Source: JALOOX01 sp964557955
GTDB taxonomy: Bacteria > Desulfobacterota > Syntrophobacteria > Syntrophobacterales > Syntrophobacteraceae
Direction: 5' to 3'
NCBI GenBank assembly: GCA_964557955.1
Contig: CAZLCS010000005.1
Coordinates: 154,526-218,525 of the forward strand
DNA length: 64,000 nt
Made by a program: the position numbers and the translations under genes. The notes under the pieces were generated by a model. That model ran no database searches. It saw only the letters and a program-made list of their open reading frames with translations, and was not told the origin of the DNA. Shown here piece by piece: positions 1 to 8,897 of the stretch (position 1 is its first letter; every line of letters begins with the position of its first letter).

Positions 1-3
1 TCT

Positions 4-1344
4 TCAGGTGACATCAGCCGGGCAGGGTGTTGTCGACGCGAAGGCGGCCGCCTGCGCCTTCCACTGTCCGAAGAGCTTTCCGGCGGCGATGAGTCGTTCA
101 ACCCGCCTTCGAACGGCGTCCGGAAGGGGCGTGGGCGCCCGTGAAGCCCAGGGTGTTCCCGGGAGGGGCATGAAGTGATGGAGGTGAGCAAGGGCGCCCA
201 GCCGGGTCAACCGCTCCATGAGGTCCAGGGTGGCCAGCATCTGGTCGGTGCGTTCATCCGGCAGGCCCAGGATGAAGTCCACAATGGGGATCAGCCCCTC
301 ACTCGATATGATCTCGCAGGCGCGGGCGACGGTTTCCACGTCATGCCGTCGGCGCATGGCCTCGAGCATGTGCCGGTCCCCGCTCTGTGCCCCCAGGACG
401 ATGTGCTTGTTGTGGCATATTTCATGTATCAGCCTGACGTTCTCACGGGTGACGAATTCCGGGCGAACTTCCGAAGGAAATGTTCCGAAAAAGACTCTCC
501 CATTCCTGGGAAGGGCTGAACGGGCGGAGCTCAGAAGCCGCTCAAGAGCCGCCTCATTGCAGGAAAAGCCGTCTGCGGAGCCGTAGGCCATGGCATTGGG
601 TGTGATGAAGCGCAGGTCCCTTTTGCCGAACAGCGTCATATGCTCGACAGCTTCGAGGACCGCCTCGACGCTCCGATGTCGCATGACTCTTCCCTTGAGG
701 AGCGGTGTTTGACAGTATTTGCAGCCGAAGGGGCAGCCCCGGGAGATTTCGATGGGACCAAACTTGCCGGTCCGGAAGGGCAGAGCGGGTGTTCTTTCCC
801 AAGCCGGCCCGATCGTCTTTCCCGTAAAGTGGATTCGATCATTTTTCCGAAGGAAAAGGCCCCGCACATTCTCTGGGAATGCGCCCGCATGCAGGCTGAG
901 AAGCACTTGGGGAAAGGTTTCTTCACCCTCCCCTGCACAAACGGCGTCAAAGCCTTGCATCAGCGTCTTATTGGGATCACCGGTTGCGTGAGGTCCGCCG
1001 GCGAGCAGGAAGAGGTCTTTGCGCCGGGGGTGGTTTCCGACAACCGAAACCTCGTGGCGGACCCTTTCCCATTGCTGAGTCATGATGGAGTAGGCGACCA
1101 GAACTTTCGGTGTGTGATTCAGGGCTTGTGTCAGGGTATGGAGGACTTCCTCGACCTTGGTGCTGGAGACCCATAGAATGGGGATCGAATCGAGCGAGCA
1201 AAACCTCTCGATGGATGCGACCAGGGCCAGGAAGCTGTACCGATTGATGCGCTGACAACGGAGCACAATCCCAAGAGGATGATTTGGTGACCTCATTGGC
1301 CTCGCCGGAGTGGTTTTTGACGGGATGGAACGAGCAGCATTCAT
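4..1344 (-). CDS. B12-binding/radical SAM domain protein
   Basis: A 446-residue protein with an N-terminal cobalamin-binding-like Rossmann region (about residues 55-160, with a GGPHATGDP segment and an AGEGEE turn) and a radical SAM core. The [4Fe-4S] ligands are visible as CPFGCKYC (C204, C208, C211), the usual CxxxCxxC. Proteins of this layout generate a 5'-deoxyadenosyl radical and often methylate or rearrange unreactive carbons. The classical DxHxxG cobalamin His motif is not seen, so B12 may bind base-off without a His ligand, or the domain may be vestigial. The ATG at 1344 follows a GGAAAG ribosome-binding sequence. The gene is transcribed divergently from the one at 1430. The overall pattern matches B12/radical-SAM proteins of unknown substrate; no specific reaction can be assigned. 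Confidence 0.85.
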   Translation of the reverse strand: MNAARSIPSKTTPARPMRSPNHPLGIVLRCQRINRYSFLALVASIERFCSLDSIPILWVSSTKVEEVLHTLTQALNHTPKVLVAYSIMTQQWERVRHEVSVVGNHPRRKDLFLLAGGPHATGDPNKTLMQGFDAVCAGEGEETFPQVLLSLHAGAFPENVRGLFLRKNDRIHFTGKTIGPAWERTPALPFRTGKFGPIEISRGCPFGCKYCQTPLLKGRVMRHRSVEAVLEAVEHMTLFGKRDLRFITPNAMAYGSADGFSCNEAALERLLSSARSALPRNGRVFFGTFPSEVRPEFVTRENVRLIHEICHNKHIVLGAQSGDRHMLEAMRRRHDVETVARACEIISSEGLIPIVDFILGLPDERTDQMLATLDLMERLTRLGALAHLHHFMPLPGTPWASRAPTPLPDAVRRRVERLIAAGKLFGQWKAQAAAFASTTPCPADVT

Positions 1345-1429
1345 TTCTTTCCGGGACGGTTGAAGCTGTCTCCGTGTTATATTATGAGCAACTCCTTTTG
1401 CGACCGATGCTCAGACCGAAAGGCTGAAC

Positions 1430-2881
1430 ATGATTCTCTCGTTCAAAATACTCCTTTTGCTGTGGTTTATCAATTTCGCTCCGCCTCTCCTGACCCACAT
1501 CCTGGGTGACCGATGGAAGGTCCCGGTGGACAGGGGGCGGCTCTGGAAGGATGGCCAGCCGATTCTGGGACCTCACAAGACCTATCGAGGGATACTGGGT
1601 GCGGCCGTCGCGGGTATGACGGGAGGCTGGCTCACGGGGCTCGGGCCGGGCATGGGGCTCCTGGCGGCAATACTGAGCATGCTGGGAGATCTGCTTTCGA
1701 GCTTCATCAAGCGGCGCCGGAAGCTGCAGAGCGGCAGCGTGTCGGCGGGACTGGACCAGTTTTTTGAAGGAATCCTGCCGTTTCTGCTCTTCGCCCCGGT
1801 CTTCTCCCTGGGTATGGTCCAAGTGGTCTTGCTCCTGGTGGTCTTCAGCGTCGGCGCCTATGTCGGCTCCTCGTTCTTCAAGCAAATCCTCCTCTGCAAG
1901 CCTCACGAAACCTATCCGAGGCATGTGGCCAGCTGGGTGCGGCTGAGAGAGCTGCGCTCCTGCCAGATCACGTCCAACCCCCTCCACCACCTGGTGAACT
2001 TCGAAGATGCCATCTACTATCATTTCGTCATGGAAACGGTCTTCCGGTGGCTGGGGCTTTATGAAAAGGGGGTGCAGAACGCTCTCGACTTTGAGACGCG
2101 TGAGATCACATTCACCTTTCCCGATCTGCCGCCATCCTTCAATGGGTACAGCATCCTCTTCATGACGGATCTACATCTTGATGGCCTGCACGGTTTGACA
2201 GAAAAGCTTCACAAAGTTGTCGGGGAGATGCCCGTCGACCTGTGCCTGATTGGCGGGGACCTGCGCATGGAAACTCACGGGCCGTTCGACAGGGCGCTTG
2301 AGCATTTCAGGCAGCTGGCCCCCGCTATTCGGGCCAAAGACGGTATCATCGGGGTGCTCGGCAACCATGACTGCACCGAAATCATTGAGCCGATGAAGGA
2401 TCTCGGCGTTCGTTATCTGGTCAACGACTGCCTTGAGATCGGTCGCAATGGGGAGCGCATCTGGATTGTCGGCACCGACGACCCGCATTACTACAAGTGC
2501 CATGACCTGGAGGATGCTTTTGAGAATGTCCCCTCGGAGGACTTCCGGGTGCTTGTGGTCCATTCCAACGAGGTCTACCGCGAGGCCAGCCTCTTCGCAC
2601 CGCATCTTTACCTTTGCGGCCATAGCCACGCGGGCCAGATCCGGCTGCCCTTGATCGGCCCGGTTTTCACCCACAGTCGGGCGCCAAGGAGGATCTGCAC
2701 GGGCGTCTGGAGTCACGGGTCCATGATGGGCTACACCAGCAGCGGGGTCGGGGTTTCGGGAATTCCCGTGAGATTTGCGTCCAAGGGGGAGGTGGTCAGG
2801 ATTGTCCTCAAGAAAGGCCCTGCGCGTTCGGTGACGATCTCGACGCTGAACGGCAACCCCGTCTGCACAGGGGTTGCCTAA
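1430..2881 (+). CDS. CDP-archaeol synthase-like (CarS/DUF46) membrane domain fused to metallophosphoesterase
   Basis: A 483-residue two-part protein. Residues 1-165 are hydrophobic and carry features of the CarS/DUF46 CTP-transferase family: a GPHKTYRG motif near residue 46 and GDLLSSFIKRR near residue 87. In archaea this family makes CDP-archaeol, and bacterial members occur. From about residue 240 a calcineurin-like phosphoesterase follows, with metal-binding motifs TDLHLD (D247, H249), GGDL, GNHD (N312, H313), VHSNE and CGHSHAG (H398, H400). The order and spacing are those of YkuE/YaeI-type membrane-anchored enzymes that act on lipid phosphates. Both halves point to phospholipid or lipid-A-type metabolism at the inner membrane. 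The fusion is uncommon to my knowledge. No interruption is seen at the junction, so it reads as one polypeptide. Confidence 0.8.
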   Translation: MILSFKILLLLWFINFAPPLLTHILGDRWKVPVDRGRLWKDGQPILGPHKTYRGILGAAVAGMTGGWLTGLGPGMGLLAAILSMLGDLLSSFIKRRRKLQSGSVSAGLDQFFEGILPFLLFAPVFSLGMVQVVLLLVVFSVGAYVGSSFFKQILLCKPHETYPRHVASWVRLRELRSCQITSNPLHHLVNFEDAIYYHFVMETVFRWLGLYEKGVQNALDFETREITFTFPDLPPSFNGYSILFMTDLHLDGLHGLTEKLHKVVGEMPVDLCLIGGDLRMETHGPFDRALEHFRQLAPAIRAKDGIIGVLGNHDCTEIIEPMKDLGVRYLVNDCLEIGRNGERIWIVGTDDPHYYKCHDLEDAFENVPSEDFRVLVVHSNEVYREASLFAPHLYLCGHSHAGQIRLPLIGPVFTHSRAPRRICTGVWSHGSMMGYTSSGVGVSGIPVRFASKGEVVRIVLKKGPARSVTISTLNGNPVCTGVA

Positions 2882-2916
2882 GTACAGGCCAACACAATAG
2901 AGTGCCCAATACCTGG

Positions 2917-2994
2917 GTCGTCATTCCGGCAATTTTCAAGCCGGAATCCACAAAAAGACCTGGATGCCGGCCAAAAGAATGCCGGCATGACGAC
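2917..2994. repeat. Intergenic inverted-repeat element
   Basis: The ends form an imperfect inverted repeat: gtcgtcattccggc at 2917-2930 and gccggcatgacgac at 2981-2994, with one mismatch. The interior also contains several ccgg-rich segments able to pair. Such tcattccggc-ended palindromic elements look like dispersed, non-coding REP/MITE-like repeats. The element sits in the 391-bp gap between convergent genes. Copy number elsewhere cannot be seen here. Confidence 0.5.
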
Positions 2995-3045
2995 GTGATA
3001 ATGGACACCTTCTTGTGTGGCGCTGTACAAAGAGGCTGTCCGAGA

Positions 3046-3142
3046 ACTGTCATTTCGAGCCACAGCGGGAAATCTCGTTCATTGTAACACCACGAGTTTA
3101 CGAGATTTCTCTCTCCGCTACGCACCGTTTGAAATGACAAAA
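3046..3142. repeat. Second intergenic inverted-repeat element
   Basis: The outer arms are tgtcatttcgag near 3048 and gtttgaaatgaca at 3127-3139. The inner arms are gaaatctcg (3069-3077) and cgagatttc (3100-3108), so the whole element can fold into a long hairpin. It lies about 50 bp from the element at 2917, in the same convergent intergenic gap. No coding potential is seen. The remainder of the gap (3143-3272) shows no gene. Confidence 0.5.
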
Positions 3143-3272
3143 AGGTGTTCTCGGATGGCCTCCTGGCCGGAACCCTGGACGCTGGATGCTCGATAATGAC
3201 CCCATTCTCGTCGGGTGGTCCCAGCGACATCCGGGACCGAGCATCCAGATCTGTATTCTGGATAAAAGGCGA

Positions 3273-4091
3273 TTATTTCTGCTCTGCAGGAGGTTTCTGC
3301 TCCGAAGGAGGTTCCTTGACGGAGAGAAGCTCCACATCGAAGACCAGAAACTGATTCGGACCGATCATGTTGCCCGCGCCCCTCTCTCCATAAGCCAGCT
3401 CGGAGGGGATGTAAACGGTCCACTGAGAGCCCTCCTTCATGAGCTGCAACGCCTCGGTCCAGCCTTTGATGACCTTGTCCACGCCGAAGGTGGCCGGCTG
3501 TCCGCGTTTGTGGGAGCTGTCGAATTCATTGCCGTTGATCAATGTGCCACGGTAGTTCACTTCTACCGTATCTGTGTTCTTCGGGGTCTTGCCCGTTCCT
3601 TCCTTGATGATTTTATACTGCAGACCGCTCGGCAGGGTCACGACGCCATCCTTCTTGGCATTTTCAGCCATGAAGGCCGCGCCTTCCGCTTTGTTCTTTT
3701 CACCGAGCTCCTTGTTCATCTCAGTCCTCTTCTTCATCTCTTCGGCGCGCCTGGCTTTCATCTCCTCCTGAAGAGGCTGCAGGGCAGCCCGCATCTCTTC
3801 CTCGGTCAGCGCGCTTTCGACTCCCGCGAGTCCCTCTTTCAGGGCCTTGACGAAGATCTCCGTATCCATTTCCACTGAGTTCTGTTTCATGCGTCTGCCG
3901 ACGTCGTACCCAAGAGTGTAGCTCAACTTTTCCTTCTGGGTCTTGAGCCCGGTCTTGGACTTGCCCGGCTCGGCGATGGCAGACTTCTCCTTCTGGTTGC
4001 TGGCTTTCGGGATTGCTTTCTGCTGCTCGGCAGCCATGGCTTGTCCGAGGAGGAGGAAGGTGCTCAGTACGATCGACAGGACGATTCTCAT
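3273..4091 (-). CDS. FKBP-type peptidyl-prolyl cis-trans isomerase, exported
   Basis: A 272-residue protein of the FkpA/Mip type, catalysing proline isomerisation during folding in the periplasm. A signal peptide covers about residues 1-18 and ends in GQAMA. A linker rich in Lys, Gln and Ser precedes an N-terminal FKBP dimerisation domain (LSYTLGYDVGRRM onward, with a long charged helix). The C-terminal FKBP domain begins near LPSGLQYKIIKEGTG and contains VEVNYRGTL, FDSSHKRGQP, VIKGWTEAL and LAYGERGAG, all standard active-site segments. The tail has an EQKPPAEQK repeat. The start at 4091 was chosen because an AAGGAG site lies just upstream and the signal peptide begins there; a longer in-frame extension to 4238 lacks these features. 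Confidence 0.92.
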   Translation of the reverse strand: MRIVLSIVLSTFLLLGQAMAAEQQKAIPKASNQKEKSAIAEPGKSKTGLKTQKEKLSYTLGYDVGRRMKQNSVEMDTEIFVKALKEGLAGVESALTEEEMRAALQPLQEEMKARRAEEMKKRTEMNKELGEKNKAEGAAFMAENAKKDGVVTLPSGLQYKIIKEGTGKTPKNTDTVEVNYRGTLINGNEFDSSHKRGQPATFGVDKVIKGWTEALQLMKEGSQWTVYIPSELAYGERGAGNMIGPNQFLVFDVELLSVKEPPSEQKPPAEQK

Positions 4092-4241
4092 TCGGGGTCT
4101 CCTTTCACCAAAAGCAAGAACTTCAACCGTGTTGAGTAAGAAAACATAGTGCCGTTTGTCGGGGATGGCAAATCGCCGGGCTTCCCGTCCAGCAATCGCT
4201 CTGCTCCAATGGGTCAGGTGGCTTCCCCGCTGCCCCATCCC

Positions 4242-5897
4242 TCAACCGGCGACGACGATCGATGGATCGTAAAGGTCGGGGGGGGCGAGGCCGAGGAGTG
4301 TGAAACAGGAGGCTGCCACATTGGTGAGACCGGGCTCTTTGAGGTCTGGATTGAGACGGAGGCCGGACCCGGGCCGGGGGTCATAAACGATGAACCAGAC
4401 GGGATTCAGCGTATGAGCTGTCTTGCCTTTGGGACGGCCGTGCTCATCCACCTTCACCTGGCCGGTCTTCTTGTTGATCTCGAACATTTCTTCGGCATTG
4501 CCATGGTCTGCGGTCACGACCAGGATGCCGCCCGTCTCGCGAACCACGGGCAGAATGCGGCCGAGACTGAGGTCAACGCACTCCACGCCGATCTTTGCGG
4601 CCTGGTAGATCCCCGTGTGTCCGACCATGTCCCCGTTGGGGTAGTTCAGCCGGATGAAGTCGAATCTGCCCGACCGCATGGCCTCGATGACCGTGTCCGT
4701 GATTTCGGCGGACTTCATCCAGGGTCTTTCCTCGAAGGGTACGCGGTCTGAGGGCACTTCGACGTATTCCTCCAGTTCCTCGCTGAACTTGCCCGAGCGG
4801 TTCCCATTCCAGAAATAGGTGACATGCCCGAACTTCTGAGTTTCGCTCACGGCAGCCTGCCGTATGCCCCGCTCGCAGAGCAGCTCACCCATGGTCCGCT
4901 CGATGCAAGGCGGCTCCACCAGATAACTGGAGGGAATGTGCGCCTCGGTGTCATATTCCATCATGCCTGCGAACGCCACCCGGGGCCGCGGGGTCCGCTC
5001 GAACTTGTCGAAGGGGTCCTCTTCGAACGCCCTGCAGATCTCTATGGCACGATCGCCACGGTAATTGAAGTAGATCACCGAGTCCCCATCTCGAATGGGG
5101 CCTACGGGTCCATCGGGGTTGGCGATGACGAAGGCGGGAAGGTCCTGGTCGATGACGCCGGGTCTTTCGTCGCGGTAGGTGCGGATGGCTTCCTCGGCGG
5201 ACGGAAAGGCTCGCCCTTCTCCCGCCACATGGGTTTTCCAGCCCAGGGCCACCATGCCCCAGTCGGCTTCGTACCGGTCCATCGTCACCTTCATGCGTCC
5301 GCCGCCGCTGGCGATGCGATAATCCACCCCGGCCTGCTCGTTCACTTCCTTGAGGAAGGCTTCAAAGGGAATGACGTAGTCCAGGGCGGAGGTTTCGCCG
5401 ACATCCCGGCCATCCAGCAGGATGTGAACCCGCACCCTGGGAAGCTTCTCCTGGAATGCGGCCCGGCGGATCATGAGCTTCAGGTGGTCGATGTGACTGT
5501 GTACATTGCCGTCCGAGAAGAGCCCGATGAAGTGGAGGGCCCCGTCATGTTCCCTGCAGAAACGGACGAGGTGCTGCCAGGCCCGGCTTTCGTAGATCCT
5601 GCCCGACGCCAGGGCTTCGTTGACCAGCCTCGCCCCTTGCGGGTAAAACCGGCCGGCCCCGAAAGCGTTGTGACCGACTTCGGAATTCCCCATGTCTTCG
5701 TCTGAAGGGAGGCCGACCGCTGTGCCGTGGGCCTTGAGCAGTGTCCACGGACAGTTGGCAAGTAGCCAGTCCAGGTGAGGGGTGTGAGCGTTGGCCACGG
5801 CGTTTCCTTCGGTATCCTTCCGAAAGCCGATACCATCCATGACCACGAATGTCAGGGGACCCGAAATCCCGCGTTTTTGAGCATCATGATGAGTCAC
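4242..5897 (-). CDS. gpmI: 2,3-bisphosphoglycerate-independent phosphoglycerate mutase
   Basis: A 551-residue alkaline-phosphatase-superfamily enzyme interconverting 3- and 2-phosphoglycerate in glycolysis and gluconeogenesis. The N-terminal metal site is VVMDGIG (D21). The phosphoserine nucleophile lies in DEDMGNSEVGH (S72). HIDHLK, LDGRDVGETSA and the C-terminal VTADHGNAEEM metal-binding motif are all present, in the usual order. The length is in the normal 510-560 range. The start is GTG at 5897, preceded by AAAGGTGG at suitable spacing; no upstream ATG fits. It lies 44 bp downstream of a DegP-type protease gene on the same strand and could be cotranscribed with it. Confidence 0.95.
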   Translation of the reverse strand: MTHHDAQKRGISGPLTFVVMDGIGFRKDTEGNAVANAHTPHLDWLLANCPWTLLKAHGTAVGLPSDEDMGNSEVGHNAFGAGRFYPQGARLVNEALASGRIYESRAWQHLVRFCREHDGALHFIGLFSDGNVHSHIDHLKLMIRRAAFQEKLPRVRVHILLDGRDVGETSALDYVIPFEAFLKEVNEQAGVDYRIASGGGRMKVTMDRYEADWGMVALGWKTHVAGEGRAFPSAEEAIRTYRDERPGVIDQDLPAFVIANPDGPVGPIRDGDSVIYFNYRGDRAIEICRAFEEDPFDKFERTPRPRVAFAGMMEYDTEAHIPSSYLVEPPCIERTMGELLCERGIRQAAVSETQKFGHVTYFWNGNRSGKFSEELEEYVEVPSDRVPFEERPWMKSAEITDTVIEAMRSGRFDFIRLNYPNGDMVGHTGIYQAAKIGVECVDLSLGRILPVVRETGGILVVTADHGNAEEMFEINKKTGQVKVDEHGRPKGKTAHTLNPVWFIVYDPRPGSGLRLNPDLKEPGLTNVAASCFTLLGLAPPDLYDPSIVVAG

Positions 5898-5941
5898 TGA
5901 GCTGCCACCTTTCTGCTGAAGGTAGGGTCAAGGGAAAACTA

Positions 5942-7063
5942 CTATCGCGAACGGCGCTGCTGGCGCTGCTGCTGTTTCGGCTTTTCTGCCAGTGTGACGG
6001 TGTAAGTCTTGGTGTCCCCGCTCCATCGGACGACCTCCATCCGAACGCGATCTCCGGGCCGGTACTTCCGGACCATTCGAATGGCGGAATCCGCATCGGT
6101 CACGCGCTCCCCTTCAATACGCACGATGGTATCGCCGCCGACGATCACGATCTTGTTGCCGATCTGGGCACGTTCACGGCCGCCGCGCAATCCCGCCCGG
6201 TCCGCAGGGCCGTCCTGGACCACCTCCACCAGCATGGCGCCCGATTCGACAGGCAGTTTCAAGTCTTCTGCCAGGTCCCGCGTCAGGGTCATGAGAGAGG
6301 CCCCGATCCAGGGGTATCCGTAGTAGCCCTTCTCGATGAGGTCGTTGAGTATCATCTTGGCTGTATCGATGGGGATGGCGAAGCCGATGCCGACGTTGGA
6401 GCCCGTGGGGCTGAAGATCGCCGTGTTGATCCCGATCATTTTGCCCGACGAGTCGATGAGGGGACCTCCGGAGTTTCCGGGATTGATCGAGGCATCGGTC
6501 TGGATGATGTCTTCCACGGGCAGACCGCTGGTCGCCCGAAGCATCCGGCCCACGGAGCTGATCACGCCTGTCGTCAGGGTCTGGCCGAGGCCGAACGGAT
6601 TGCCGATAGCCAGCACCTTCTGCCCCACCTTCAAGTTGGTCGAAGTCCCCATGGGGATCACGGCCAGATCTTCACGTCGAACTTCTATTTTGACAACGGC
6701 CAGGTCGGTGTCTGGATCGGAGCCCACCAGTGTCGCCGCATACTTCTTGCCATTGTTCAGCGTCACCTCCAGCTTGCGGGCATCCTCGATCACGTGATGA
6801 TTGGTCAGGATGTAGCCACGAGGATCGATGATCGCACCCGATCCCGCACCCTGCCTTGGAACCACGTTGAAGAAGAAGTCCTGTTCCAGGACTGTGCTCG
6901 TAATGTTGACCACTCCCGGGGCAAGGCGCTGGTAAAGCTCGATGTTGTTCCTTTCATCCTCAGTCAGCGAAAGAGCAGCCTGCGGCCACGAGAGGATGAG
7001 GATTCCCAGCAATGCAATCAGGGTCCGCAGCAAAAGAGGTCTCGAGATTCTCATGGTTGTCAT
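5942..7063 (-). CDS. DegP/HtrA-type trypsin-like serine protease with PDZ domain
   Basis: A 373-residue periplasmic S1C-family protease. A signal peptide or N-terminal anchor spans about residues 4-32. The mature protein starts near LTEDERNNIELYQRLAPGVV. The catalytic triad is intact: H90 in TNHHVIE, D120 in DPDTDLAVV and S198 in NPGNSGGPL. A single PDZ domain follows (about residues 275-360), containing PADRAGLRGG and a peptide-binding segment. The C-terminal tail is rich in Gln and Arg. One PDZ domain makes it DegS-like in layout, but it lacks a clear regulatory signature for sigma-E control. Two ATG codons, at 7063 and 7054, are possible; AAAGGA precedes both. A paralogue follows upstream at 7186. 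Confidence 0.9.
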   Translation of the reverse strand: MTTMRISRPLLLRTLIALLGILILSWPQAALSLTEDERNNIELYQRLAPGVVNITSTVLEQDFFFNVVPRQGAGSGAIIDPRGYILTNHHVIEDARKLEVTLNNGKKYAATLVGSDPDTDLAVVKIEVRREDLAVIPMGTSTNLKVGQKVLAIGNPFGLGQTLTTGVISSVGRMLRATSGLPVEDIIQTDASINPGNSGGPLIDSSGKMIGINTAIFSPTGSNVGIGFAIPIDTAKMILNDLIEKGYYGYPWIGASLMTLTRDLAEDLKLPVESGAMLVEVVQDGPADRAGLRGGRERAQIGNKIVIVGGDTIVRIEGERVTDADSAIRMVRKYRPGDRVRMEVVRWSGDTKTYTVTLAEKPKQQQRQQRRSR

Positions 7064-7185
7064 CGTCCTTTTGTGCTCGTTCCTTAGAATTGTGCGATGG
7101 GTGCCGGTCTGGATAACGTGCCTTCTCTCCATGGGTCTTTGAGACCTGCCCGCGGCTGTCGCATCAGGCCCCCGCCGAAGCTCGC

Positions 7186-8022
7186 TCACCGCATTCCCCG
7201 GCCACCCGGTCGGGGAGAATAGACTCTGCGGATGATCCAGCTGACGACAAGAATCGCCAGCACCCAGCCTACCCATCGTCCCCAGGTATGAATGATGCCC
7301 GGGGTGACCTTCCTGATCTGATTCACGGGTATCGAGAATCCAATCCCTACGCTCGATCCGGTGGGGCTGAGAATCATTGTGTTCATGCCGATCAGCTCAC
7401 CCCTGGAGTTCACCAGCGCCCCACCCGAGTTGCCGGGATTGATCGCTGCGTCTGTCTGGATCAGATTGCGCAGTATGACTCCTCGGTGACGTATGTCGCG
7501 GCCTGTCATGCTGACGATTCCTACCGTGAGGGTCTGACCCAGTCCGAAGGGGTTTCCGATGGCCAGCACTTTTTCTCCGACCCGAACCGTATCCGAGTCT
7601 CCAAGCATTGCCGGATGTACCGGTGTGTCACCCGTATCGATGCGCAGCACGGCAACGTCGTGCTGGGGTGCCACGCCGACCACCTCGGCCGTGAAATGCC
7701 TTCCGTTGCCCAGCGAAACCTGAATGTTTTTTGCCTCCGCAATAACATGGTAATTTGTAACAATAATGCCATCTTCAGTCAGCACAATACCGGAGCCGGA
7801 TCCCCTTTCGGGAACGATGCACAGGAAGTAATCCGGTTCACACGCCTCGGTAGTGATGTTGACGATGGACGGAGCAACGCGCTCATAGACCTCCACAGTG
7901 TTGAGTTCCTCTTCCGTGAGACCGCTGCCGAAGCTCGGATGCCAGAGAATCGCCAGAGTGAACAGCACGGCATGAAGGATGCGACAGGTTTGCGTGGCCT
8001 TGGTCCGGCTCAGGTTTGACAT
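7186..8022 (-). CDS. Trypsin-like serine protease lacking a PDZ domain, C-terminally membrane-anchored
   Basis: A 278-residue paralogue of the protease at 5942, with the same opening (LTEEELNTVEVYERVAPSIVNIT) and an intact triad: H92 in TNYHVIA, D122 in APQHDVAV and S199 in NPGNSGGAL. After the protease domain, where a PDZ domain would begin, the chain instead runs into a hydrophobic segment (about residues 249-265, WVGWVLAILVVSWIIRRVY) and ends with an Arg-rich tail. The N-terminus also has a hydrophobic stretch that could be a signal peptide or anchor. The start at 8022 has only a weak GAGAG sequence upstream. The gene probably arose by tandem duplication and then lost its PDZ domain; cotranscription with the 5942 gene is likely. 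Confidence 0.85.
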   Translation of the reverse strand: MSNLSRTKATQTCRILHAVLFTLAILWHPSFGSGLTEEELNTVEVYERVAPSIVNITTEACEPDYFLCIVPERGSGSGIVLTEDGIIVTNYHVIAEAKNIQVSLGNGRHFTAEVVGVAPQHDVAVLRIDTGDTPVHPAMLGDSDTVRVGEKVLAIGNPFGLGQTLTVGIVSMTGRDIRHRGVILRNLIQTDAAINPGNSGGALVNSRGELIGMNTMILSPTGSSVGIGFSIPVNQIRKVTPGIIHTWGRWVGWVLAILVVSWIIRRVYSPRPGGRGMR

Positions 8023-8168
8023 GGTCTCTCGGTTCAAGTGATAATACGTTGGTGTGCGTGTTTCAATCACTTCAGTATTTAAACACGATCGGCCGGTTCT
8101 GCAAAGAGAATGGACAGCCGGGGTCCCGGAGGATTCAGAGCAGGTGCCGGCGGACATCGGAGTTATGG

Positions 8169-8870
8169 ATGGAATCCATGGAGAGAACGATCCAGATCAT
8201 GCCCCTCAAGACTTCACATGTTCATTCCATATTGGAGAGACTCGTTGGTATGAGTCCCTGGTTCTGGGTTTCGGGGATTTATGGAGCCCAGACGCTGGGG
8301 GCGATCATTGTTACCTTCTGTTTCAAGGTGAAGGCCCAGGATACCTGGCTGCCCATAACTCTGCTCGCATCGGGCGCGATCGCAGCCGCCATCTTCGGAT
8401 TCCGGGACCGTGTGAAAGTCATGACGCCTTTACTCTGCTGGTTCCCGCCGGCCCTCTACGCGCTTTTCATCTTTTCCCTGTCACACCGAACATTCAACGG
8501 TGCGGAGTTGACTTTCAAGGCGGACTACTTCCACCTGGTCGAGTTCTTCACCCTCGGTCTTTTCCTGTCCTGTCTCTGGCAGGCCGTCCTGCGACGCAGG
8601 AACCCCCTGGTGTTCTCTTTCTGCGTCATTGGCTCGGGAGTCCTCTATGGGCTTGCGGACGAATTTCACCAGGCCTTCATTCCGGGCCGCGATGCGAACA
8701 TCATGGATATTCTCTGGGATGTTGCGGGCCTCAGCATCGGCTGTGGCACCTACCTCCTGGCCAGGAGGCTCCACGAATCCATGGCAGCTCGCATCCGTGG
8801 ACGGCCCCTTGAGGAGTCGTGCACCGGTATTCGAGGGGGTGCAGCGGGGGAATCGTCCGAAGCGGGTTGA
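8169..8870 (+). CDS. VanZ-like family membrane protein
   Basis: A 233-residue integral membrane protein with about five hydrophobic segments. The family signature is DEFHQAFIPGRDANIMDILWDVAG, cited here as two pieces: DEFHQAFIPGRD and DILWDVAG near the C-terminus. VanZ-like proteins are small membrane proteins of mostly unknown function; VanZ itself gives low-level teicoplanin resistance, which cannot be assumed here. The start ATG at 8169 has GGAG six bases upstream; further in-frame ATGs at 8178 and 8199 are alternatives. The gene is divergent from the protease gene at 7186 and convergent with pgpA at 8898. Confidence 0.8.
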   Translation: MESMERTIQIMPLKTSHVHSILERLVGMSPWFWVSGIYGAQTLGAIIVTFCFKVKAQDTWLPITLLASGAIAAAIFGFRDRVKVMTPLLCWFPPALYALFIFSLSHRTFNGAELTFKADYFHLVEFFTLGLFLSCLWQAVLRRRNPLVFSFCVIGSGVLYGLADEFHQAFIPGRDANIMDILWDVAGLSIGCGTYLLARRLHESMAARIRGRPLEESCTGIRGGAAGESSEAG

Positions 8871-8897
8871 AACCCGGCTGAATGGAAGGCCTGATGT

